Source: Clarkia xantiana subsp. parviflora (lineage: Eukaryota > Streptophyta > Magnoliopsida > Myrtales > Onagraceae). From it: a stretch of DNA of 64,000 nucleotides. Position numbers and translations under genes: made by a program. The notes under the pieces were generated by a model. The model was not told the DNA's origin, did not search any database, and saw only the letters and a list, made by a program, of their open reading frames with translations. This document shows, in pieces, positions 56,040 through 64,000 of this stretch. The stretch is taken from NCBI GenBank assembly GCA_036873135.1, contig JAPTYO010000002.1:33409452-33473451 (forward strand), read 5' to 3'. Each line of letters starts with the position of its first letter. Position 1 is the first letter of the stretch.

Positions 56040-59000
56040 TTATGCATGGAACTTCTTCAAATGTCCCCCACTGAAAGTGTTAGGCAATTCGTTCCCGTCA
56101 ACATCTTGGATGCGGTATGCATTAATGTATGGAACCGCTACTATCTTGTAGGGGCCTTCCCACTTGGGGGACATCTTGTTGATTTGGTCCAAGTGTGAGA
56201 ATTCGTTTCTTCTCCAGACCATTTCTCCCACGTGGAATTGTCGCGCCTTGACCTTTCTGTTGTAGTATCTGGATGTGGCTAGGCGCATCTTTGCTTGAAC
56301 TTGTTCTGATTTCCATCTTTGTTCGTCTGTTAACTGAAGGTCGAGGCGTCTTTCTTCCTCATTGGCTTGGGGGTCAAAATGCGTCGTTCTGTATGAAGAG
56401 ACGGCGATTTCGACAGGTGCCACTGCCTCGGTTCCATAGACTAGGCTGAAGGGTGTTTCACCTGTTGATTCTTTGGGTGTTGTGCGCACAGCCCATAAAA
56501 CACTGCTTAGCTGGTCCACCCAACCTCCTTTCAGAGCATGGACTCTCTTTTTTAGTCCATCCAGGACTATCTTGTTTGCTGACTCGACCTGGCCGTTTGT
56601 CTGTGCGTGGTGCACTGATGCAAAACGGTGGTCTATCTTGAGATGTTCGCAGAAATTTTGCATATTTCCACTTCTGAATTGGGCACCATTGTCGCTAATG
56701 AGTATCTTCGGGACACCATAGCGAGCCACTATGTAGTTTCAGATGAAGTCCATGATTTGTGTGTCTGTGATGCGCGCTAGTGGCTTAGCCTCAATCCACT
56801 TTGAGAAGTAGTCGATTGCGACGACTATGAATTTTGCTTGGCCCTTTGATTTTGGGAGTGGACCTATCAAGTCAATGCCCCATTGTGCGAATGGCCATGC
56901 GCTTGCAATTGGACTTAATTCTGCTGCTGGAGCTGTGATGTTCCTTGAATATAGCTGGCATGCTTCGCATTCTGCCACCATGTTTGTTGCTTGAGCTCTC
57001 ATTGTTGGCCAATAGTAGCCCAAGTTCAATGCTTTGCGGATCAACGCGTGAGCTCCTTCGTGAGACGCAGACATTCCTCCATGGAGTTCTTCTAGTACCG
57101 TTGTTCCTTCTGTGCTTGTGATACACTTTAGGTAGGGTGTAGAATAACCCTTTCTGTAGAGCTGTCCCTCGATCAAGGCGTAGTTTACGGCTACCCTTTC
57201 GATCTTGCTTGCTTGAGTTTTGTCTCGCGGTAGGGTCCCTCCTGCGAGGTATGCTTGGATTGGTTTCATCCAAGTTTCCTCTTCGTCAATGGCCATTACT
57301 TCGAATTGGTCTATGACGGATATTATCCTGTTTTCCACAAAGTGTGTTTCTTTGCCTTGTTCATTGTTTTGGGCATACTTGCTTAGAGCATCGGCCTCCT
57401 GGTTTTCTTCTCGTGGGACGGAAGTTATGTCGAAAGTTTTGAAACTTTCTACCAACTCCTTTGCTTGTGTCAAGTATTTCTGCATGTTTTCGGACTTTGC
57501 AGTGTACTCTCCTTTGACCTGGTTGACAACCAGTTGTGAATCACACTTTACTCGTAAGTGTTCAACCCCAACTCCTTTGGCTATCCTGAGGCCTGTTATC
57601 AGTGCCTCATATTCTGCCTCATTGTTCGTCGCTCTGAATGTCAAGTTCAAAGCGTACTTCAAGGGGTCTGAGCCGTCGGGTGGGATTAGTAGTAATCCTG
57701 CCCCCGCGCCTCCGGTGTTGGATGATCCGTCCGTGTACATTTCCCAAACTTCTGTGGGTGGGACATTTGTTTGGACTTCAATTTGTGGCTCGGGCTCGAG
57801 TCCTGTGAACTCTGCTATGAAGTCTGCCAAGGCCTGCCCTTTGATGGCTGTCCGTGGAGCGAAATGAATGCGGAATTCACTTAACTCTACAGACCACTTC
57901 GTCAATCTCCCTGACATGTTTGGTTTTGCAAGGATGTGCTTCAAAGGCTGGTCTGTGAGGACCGTTATTTCATGCGCGTGGAAGTAAGGCCTTAGCTTGC
58001 GTGCGGCTATCACAAGCGCGTACAAGTGCTTCTCAATTGGTACGTAATTGAATTCATACTTGGCCAGTGTTTTGCTCACGTAATAGACCGGGAGTTGCGC
58101 CTCTCCTTTTTCTTTTATTAGTACAGAGCTAACTGCCGTGTTGCTAGTTGATATGTAGAGAAAAAGAGACTCCCCTTGAAGTGGCTTTGCTAGTCTTGGA
58201 AGCGTCTTCAAGTGTTGTTTGAGTTGTTGGAAGGCTTCTTCACAGACATTTGTCCATTCGAATTTCTTGTTCGCGCGTAGCACTTCGAAGAAAGGGAGTG
58301 CTCTGTCTCCGATTTTGGCCAGGAATCTGTTCAGGGCTGCGAGGCGCCCGTTGAGCTGTTGTACTTCTTTGTGCTTTGTTGGAGAGGCCATTTCTTCAAT
58401 TGCCTTCACCTTGTCGGGGTTTGCTTCAATGCCCCTTTCGCTCACCATAAATCCAAGTATTTTTCCTGACCGTACCCCGAAAGCGCACTTTGCGGGGTTT
58501 AGTCTTATTTGGTACTTACGCATTCTCTCGAAGATTATGCGTAGGTCATCTGCGTGGTTTTTTCTTTTCTTGGATTTTACGACCATATCATCCACGTACG
58601 CCTCCATTTTGTCGCCAATCAGATCTCCGAAAATGAGATTGACCATCCTTTGGTAGGTTGCCCCCGCATTGATTAACCCGAAAGGCATAACTTTGTAGTT
58701 ATAAATCTCGCTGTCAGCGTAGAATGCCGTATGTGGGGCGTCCTGCCAAAACATTGGGATTTGGTTGTATCCTGTGTATGCATCCATAACTGTCATCAGT
58801 TCATGGCCCGCAGTTGCATCTACCAATTGATCAATTCGTGGGAGCGGATATGAATCTTTTGGGCATGCGTTGTTGAGGTCTCTGTAGTCGATGCACATTC
58901 TTGACTTGCCATTTGGTTTAGGAACAACTACAGGGTTGGCTACCCAAGTTTGATATTTGGATTCTTCAATGAAACCTGCATCAAGTAGTCTGCTAACTTC

Positions 59001-59942
59001 CTCGCGAATGGCCAACTTCTTGTCTCCTCCTATCGACCTTAGTTTTTGTTTCACTACTCGAGCATCTTTGTTGATGTTGAGTTTATGGTAAATGACATCT
59101 GGGCTTATTCCTGGCATGTCCTTTGGGGACCATGCGAATAAGTCTTTGTATTCTGTTAGGAGCGCTGTGATTTCAATCACTTCGTCTTCTGAGAATGATG
59201 CTCCTACGCGCACCATTCTTTCTGGCTCATCGATTTTGAATTCACGGAGTTCGTCCATCGCTGTAGGCCTCCCGTAGTCATCTCTTGGGTCTTCGTCGAT
59301 GGTGGGTATTACTGGCATGTTTCCCCTTTGATTTTGTTGTAGCGCGACATTGTGGCATTCTCTTGCTACTTGTTGGTTTCCTCTAACTTCTCCCACACCT
59401 GCAATGGTTGGGAACTTGATCTTCAGGTGGGCCGTTGAAGGCACCATTCTCCATTCGTTCATGGTCGCGTATCCGAGAATGCCATTGTATGCGTTTAGCT
59501 TTTCGACTACTATGAATAGTACATCGATACTCAGACGTCTTTCTCCTTCGCCCAAAGTTACCGGAAGGGTAATGGTGCCCAGCGGGTAGCTAGCATCTCC
59601 CATGAATCCCACTAGAGGTGAGTTCATTGTTTGTATGGCCTTCTTTCTTCCGAGTGCTAAGACAATGCCTTTTGTTAGCAGGTTTGGGGCGGAGCCTCCG
59701 TCTACCAGAATTCGCTTCACTTCCATGTCATCAATAGTCATTTGAATGACTAAGGCGTCGTTGTGGGGGGACGTTATGTGTTCTCTGTCTTTGGCTGAGA
59801 AGCCAATGACGTCCTCCATGATTGTGTCTTCCCCGTCTGGCTCCTGTGTTTTTTCGCTCTTTCCGGCGGCGTATCTCTCTCTCGCGTAAGAGGTTTCGCC
59901 CCCTGCACTGAAGCCTCCGTGTATGGTGTATGTGTTTTCCAT
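56040..59942 (-). pseudogene. Tat-1 polyprotein: protease, RT, RNase H, second RNase H, integrase; one premature stop
   Basis: 1301 codons in one frame, broken only by TGA at 56739-56741 (after IMDFI, where a Trp codon is usual). Domains: aspartic protease with VDGGSAPNLL (residues 80-89); reverse transcriptase (about 295-480) with PVVVPKPNGKSRMCIDYRDL, DAYTGYNQI, MPFGL and YVDD at 449-452; first RNase H (about 570-690, TDQPLKHIL); second RNase H (about 745-870) with YTDGSSNTGGAGAG and NNEAEYEALITGL, the Tat-lineage mark; integrase with the H2C2 zinc region (HEGAHALIRK, CEACQLYS), core GIDLIGPLPKSKG, SDNGAQF and TNGQVESANK. The first Met is about 60 bp past the primer-binding site and no gag precedes it. 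Residues just before protease resemble the usual gag-protease junction. Confidence 0.92.
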
Positions 59943-59977
59943 CTTGCTCGTTCGTTTGAGTAACGCAGGCTTTCTGT

Positions 59978-60001
59978 TCGAAGCCCGCAGACGGCGCCAA
60001 G
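59978..60001 (-). other. Tat-1 primer-binding site
   Basis: Minus strand, next to the 5' LTR: TTGGCGCCGTCTGCGGGCTT then CGAAC. Its complement ends GGCGCCA and reaches back to a T-loop-like GTTCGAA, so complementarity to a tRNA 3' end, most like tRNA-Asp, seems to extend over the T-arm. Confidence 0.7.
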
Positions 60002-60795
60002 TGTTTCGACCAAGTTATTGCGGGTTGCCCGCTGAATAACTCGTCGAAGTCTTCGGGTTGGGTGTGAGTCAAGTCCGTTCTCTAAGGTCGCGTGCGGGCC
60101 TTAGTTTCGTCTTCTGAACGGCGGTAAGTCCTTTGGGTTCTCTGGAAGATCGTCTGTCTGCACCTGCGAAAGGAGCATTACCAAGCAGTCCCCGTGGAGA
60201 GGGGGGGGGGGGGGGGTGCTTGGTGCGCTCGCTCCGACGACCAACATTAGTCGGCTTCTAGAGAGAGAAAGAGAGGGTTTTCTAGAGAGAGGTCAGAGCT
60301 TTTCCCATTCTCACCCAAAGTGACTTCGAAAAATGACTTGAAAATGTTTACCCCCAAGGTGGCTATTTATAGGCAACCTTGGACCGTAAACCGGTTTTGA
60401 CCCGGTTCGATGTGGAAATGTGAACCGGGATGCAGGGGAGAGCTTTGGGAAAAGGACTCTGACGCGCGTCTCAGGCGGCTGTCGCGAGCGGGACGCGCGC
60501 GCCTTTGAAACATAGGTCTCGGACACATAGGAGTTAGTTAAAAATCGAGTCTCCTATACGTTCGGGACAAAATGGGGGGTGTACGCGACACCCCCCGGGT
60601 GTTGAGCTTACCCGGAATTCCGGATAAGCCTAGGCTTACCCGGAATTCCGGGTAAGCCCCCCGGGGATGTCGGGCAAGTTCGCGACTTGCCCGGTTTCCC
60701 CCGGTTAGCTCGAAATTGGGGAATCGTAAAGGGTCTTGCGCGTGTATGAGGTCCGAATAATTAAGACCGAGCCCGAATCATGCGTATATCCATCA
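60002..60795 (-). repeat. 5' LTR of Tat-1
   Basis: 794 bp, near-identical to 49750-50541, with 16 instead of 12 G in the poly-G run (60201-60216). Confidence 0.95.
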
Positions 60796-61861
60796 CATAC
60801 AGTAAAACACGTTACCTAATTAATCTACATCTAAATTAACTAATTAACATGTCCTAATAACAATAATAATAATGATAATAAAAAATAATAAATAAAAAAA
60901 CAGAAAATTAACAGAAAATAATATTAATAAATAATTAATATATATAAAAAAAAAGTAGCGGCACCTTACATTCAGATCGCCGGGACAGCAACGGCAGGGA
61001 CGGACGCGGCTGGTCTGACCGGGATGGACGGCACCGGCGGGGTGGACGGCGTCGGCGGGGCTGCTGCGATGGTGGCCGGTAAGCGAACGGGCACGCCGGC
61101 AGGACGGGCTGGAGTTGTCAGCAGCAACAGCAGGCGGCGGGACTAGCAACGGCAGGGACGGACGCGGCTGGTCTGACCGGGACGGCAGAGGGCGGCGCGG
61201 CGCGGTCCGGTGGCTCTGGGCGGCGGAAGGTCTTCCTGGAACTCCGAGGTGGCCGGACGCGGCTGGGGGCGGCCAAGGTCTTCCGGCGGCTGATTCCAGA
61301 CGGGAGAGAGAGAGAGAGAGTTGAGGGGAGAGAGAGTCTGCACGTTTTTTTTAAAAAAAATATATTTTATTCTGATTTTTTTTTTGTGTCCATTACATAG
61401 ATGCTAGGGGTCTATTTATAGGTAAATTAGACCCAAAAATTAGGAAAACATATATTTTCTCTAATATGCACTCAATAAATCCGAAAATTATATATTTATG
61501 ATTTTTGCCATAAATATATACTATATATTTTCTGATTATTACATCATTTATTGCATATGTATTGTCCTAATTTAAGCTGAGCCTATTTTTGGCAACCCCG
61601 TGACCTTCCATATTTAAATACTTCCTTTTTTAAATGCGTCACACATAACATTTTTGAACGTGTTATATACGTGTCGCGCGTACCAAAATTAGGTGTTTAC
61701 AGCTTGCCCCTCTTTGGACGGACTCCCGTAGAATGCATTCGAGGGGGTTTGTCCAAAGACGAGTAAACACTAATTTTGGCTAGGAAGTATATCTTCTTCC
61801 GGGTCTTCAAGTCTCCAAGGCGGCCTTTGTCTTTATTGATGGTGCGAAAAAGTAGAACCTC

Positions 61862-62545
61862 TGTTGGCGATGCCCCTGTTGGCGGTGCCTCCATCGGTAT
61901 CGCAGAAAAGTAAAACCTTGGTCGGCGGTGCCCCTGTTGGCAGTGCCTCCGTTGGCGGTGCAGAAAGTAAAGCCTCGGTCGGCGGTGCCCCTGTTGGCGG
62001 TGCCTCCGTTGGCGTGCGAAAAATAGAACCTCCGTCGGCGGTGCCCCTGTTGGCGGTGCCTCCATTGGTCGTGCAGAAAATAAAGCCTCCAGTGGCGTGC
62101 AGAAAAGTAAAGCCTCCAGTGGCATGCGGAAAAGTAAAGCCTCCAGTGGCGTGCAATAAAGGAAAACCTTTGGTGATGATTGGTAACAAAAGACCTCTAC
62201 GTCAGACAGTACCAACAACCTCTGGTGACGCCTCTAGTGGCGAGTGGTAACGGAAAAACCTCTACGTCAGACCGTATCGGAAAACCTCTCGTGATATCTC
62301 TGGTGGCAGAAGACCTCTACGTCAGACCGTACCGGAGACCCTTTGGCGATGCCTCTAGTGGCGAGTGGTAACGGAAGACCTCTACGTCAGACCGTACCGG
62401 AAAACCTCTGGTGATATCTCTGGTGGCGGAAGACCTCTACGTCAGACCGTACCGGAGACCCTTTGGCGATGCCTCTAGCGGCATATGTCGGAGAAGAGCC
62501 TCTAGTGGCGTCCGTTGGAGAAGTGCCTCTAGTGGCGTGACTTGC
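61862..62545. repeat. Degenerate tandem repeats in element D interior
   Basis: Two related sets. At 61862-62165 units of 'ggtgcccctgttggcggtgc' with 'gcctccgttggcg'; at 62190-62545 units of 'ctctacgtcagaccgtaccgg' with 'cctctggtgatatctctggt' and 'gcctctagtggcgagtgg'. Minus-strand frames here (for example TGAPPTEVLF) are products of the repeat, not genes. Confidence 0.75.
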
Positions 62546-62657
62546 GAAGGCTGAATACTAAGGCTTCGTTCGTCGGGGGTGACTCTCAGAAAGCTGGAAA
62601 ACTTCAGATCCTGGTTGTCGGTTGTGACTTGTAGGAACAGACTATAACAGTCCTACT

Positions 62658-64000
62658 TGATGGATAAATGTCCAATTCGGGTTCGTATTTACATTTCGGG
62701 CCTCGTAAACACGTCAAAAATTACATCTCGGTTTAAAAACGTCTCCCAAGGAATCAAAACGGTCCGGAAACGCATTTACGCGCATCTGGACCTCCGGGTT
62801 GCATAGCGACCCGGACATCCGGATTGCATTGCAACCCGGACGTCCGGGTTGCGCGGCAATCCGGACCTCGCCGAATTGCCCAAAATCGACGAGGTCCGGA
62901 TTGCCTTACGGGTATCGCGCGACTACCGTATCCGCGATTACCGTTACGCGTAGAGAAGTCAAGTTCGCACATTACCAATATGGATGACGGTTACCGCATG
63001 ATCTTGAACCGTCATCAAACCGCTTTAAAACCGGGTCCGGTCCCAAGAAAGCCTATAAATAGGAGGCCTTGGCTACCCATTTTCACACATCCTCTCATTT
63101 GCCCAACTTTGGTATTTTGAGCTCTGACTTCTCTCTAGAAATATTCTCTCTCTAGAAATTACCTTTTTGCCCTTATAGTGACTTAAGCTTCGGAGAGGGC
63201 TCCGCTAGCACCCCCCCTCTCCGTGCTAGCATTGGTCCTTCGTGCAGGAATCGTCGCCCAGACGCCCGCATTTGTGCACAGACCACCGCCTACTGAGACA
63301 CAGCCGTACCGAGACACAGACCTTTACAGGAGCGAAAACCGAACACTCGCCAGTGGCCCAACCTCTTCCCGACGAAGGGTTACAGCCCAAAAGCCCGCAC
63401 AACCACGCGAACAGACGCGTCCTCACGGCCTTGTTCATCCCGGACGCAACATTGGCGCCGTCTACGTGATTCGAACAAGAAGCCACCGTACCGCAAAATC
63501 ATGACGAGTGATCACAACCCTCCCGAAGAGGTGAAAAACCCAAGGAAAAGTCCCGGGCGCCCCAGGAAATCCCCGGCAAACAAAAGAACAGGAGGCCAAG
63601 CTCCAGCTGGGAGCCAGTCGGGACCCTCCCACATTCCAAGAGCTACTTCCATAGTTTCATCCATACCGACTGACAATGCGCCCAACGCACAGCACAGAGA
63701 GCCAAGGGACAAACATCACGCATATCCACCTGGTTTCGAACCAGAAATGCACGAAGATGAATCCCAAGCAGAAATGCCGCAAGGCGAACAAAGAACGGGG
63801 GCAAACTCGATGCATACCATTACTCCAGCAATGATGGCTGCGCTGGAAGAGTTACTCGCATTCCGCGAGTCTCTAAAAAACCAAGGATATGCGGCTCAGC
63901 CACCTCCGTCCAACCAACAGCATGCTGCGCCAGCAAGACAGATGTCGCAAGACACTACTCGCTACGGCAATCCTTTCCAGGGCAGGAACCAACACGCAAG
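62658..64000 (+). mobile_element. Tat-2: gypsy element entering at the right edge of the window
   Basis: 5' LTR 62658-63451 (794 bp, the same length as Tat-1), TGATGGATAAATG... to ...GGACGCAACA, with TATAAAT at 63054-63060 and an initiator-like 'ctctctagaaat' leader. The primer-binding site TTGGCGCCGTCTACGTGATT begins at 63452 and runs into CGAAC. A gag frame starts at 63501. The right part lies outside the window. Confidence 0.82.
63501..64000 (+). CDS. Tat-2 gag, N-terminal part
   Basis: ATG at 63501, 50 bp after the LTR, open to the end of the window (166 codons). It begins MTSDHNPPEEVKNPRKSPGR. The region is basic, Pro/Gln-rich and disordered, as in the N-terminal part of Tat gag proteins, with one short helix (MMAALEELLAFRESLKNQ). 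The capsid and zinc-knuckle parts would lie beyond the window. The call rests mostly on position after the primer-binding site. Notably, Tat-1 lacks this gene. Confidence 0.7.
   Translation, partial: MTSDHNPPEEVKNPRKSPGRPRKSPANKRTGGQAPAGSQSGPSHIPRATSIVSSIPTDNAPNAQHREPRDKHHAYPPGFEPEMHEDESQAEMPQGEQRTGANSMHTITPAMMAALEELLAFRESLKNQGYAAQPPPSNQQHAAPARQMSQDTTRYGNPFQGRNQHA

Larger units (their letters stand above)
49750..60795 (-). mobile_element. Tat-1: recent gag-less Tat-type Ty3/gypsy element with an antisense gene
   Basis: Perfect CATAC duplication (49745-49749, 60796-60800). LTRs of 792 and 794 bp are identical except for one substitution, a 2-bp difference in a 'ccggaa-ttccgg' palindrome and the length of a poly-G run, so insertion is recent. 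On the minus strand: 5' LTR, primer-binding site TTGGCGCCGTCTGCGGG, polyprotein (59942-56040) from protease to integrase, 131-bp tandem repeats (55756-55110), an antisense multi-exon gene on the plus strand, polypurine tract CTCGGGGGCAAG (50553-50542), 3' LTR. No gag is present: protease starts about 60 bp after the primer-binding site. A second RNase H and an antisense ORF are features of the Tat lineage. Confidence 0.92.
49293..62657 (-). mobile_element. LTR element D: 3' LTR and adjacent internal part, split by two Tat elements
   Basis: Its 3' LTR occupies 61701-60801 and 49749-49293 (about 1.36 kb) on the minus strand. It starts TGTAAACACCTAATTTTGG at 61701 and ends near 49293 with GGTCCGACC, matching the solo LTR at 34819-36802 at both ends; the expected terminal CA is mutated. 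Upstream of the LTR start is a polypurine tract, AGAGGGGCAAGC (about 61713-61702). The internal part to 62657 contains only tandem repeats. Tat-1 inserted in the LTR with a CATAC duplication and Tat-2 at 62658. The remainder lies outside the window. Confidence 0.75.

Noticed and set aside
62754..63120. Short frames with repeated 'DPDIRIALQPGRP' type sequence
   Set aside because: They lie in the U3 part of the Tat-2 LTR and arise from 'caatccggac' repeats.

Overview
This is a window of nuclear DNA from a flowering plant, most likely a eudicot. It holds two intact host genes, both on the minus strand, and both have plant-specific architecture: a six-exon GAUT13/GAUT14-type galacturonosyltransferase (15930-19441) and an intronless-CDS UDP-glucose 6-dehydrogenase (39788-41230). 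Almost everything else is transposable elements, many nested inside one another. The species cannot be told from the sequence. No bacterial genes, CRISPR, tRNA or rRNA genes were seen.

Layout. 1-12859: a decayed plant L1-type LINE (DUF4283-like ORF1; ORF2 with endonuclease, reverse transcriptase and RNase H; A-rich tail). It is split by three insertions: a 4.2-kb gene-capturing CACTA transposon (1044-5262) carrying exon pieces of a cellulose-synthase-like D gene and of the meiotic gene ZYP1; a Mutator-type foldback MITE with a perfect 9-bp target duplication (5350-6243); and a coding-free LTR element (7257-9906). 13199-14834: two more Mutator-type MITEs. 15930-19441: GAUT gene. 20451-24645: LTR and gypsy remnants. 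24646-37604: Ty1/copia elements in tandem; the main one (B) is interrupted by a nearly intact minus-strand copia (C, 26959-32357) and by a 1984-bp solo LTR (34819-36802). 38411-39368: a 958-bp near-perfect palindrome. 39788-42290: UGDH with its probable 5'-UTR intron and promoter. 42635-45229: copia and LTR remnants. 45873-46706: hAT MITE. 48591-64000: a stack in which a truncated MITE is interrupted by a minus-strand LTR element (D), and D is interrupted by two Tat-type Ty3/gypsy elements.

The most interesting element is Tat-1 (49750-60795). Its LTRs are almost identical and it has a perfect CATAC target duplication, so it inserted recently. It has a protease-RT-RNaseH-second RNaseH-integrase frame with a single premature stop, and no gag between the primer-binding site and protease. 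On the opposite strand it carries a multi-exon gene with four recognisable small introns, followed by five 131-bp tandem repeats. Long poly-G tracts are scattered through it.

The two host genes act in one metabolic flow. UGDH makes UDP-glucuronate, the precursor of the UDP-galacturonate used by GAUT enzymes in the Golgi to build pectin. They lie about 20 kb apart with repeats between them, so they are neighbours rather than an operon.
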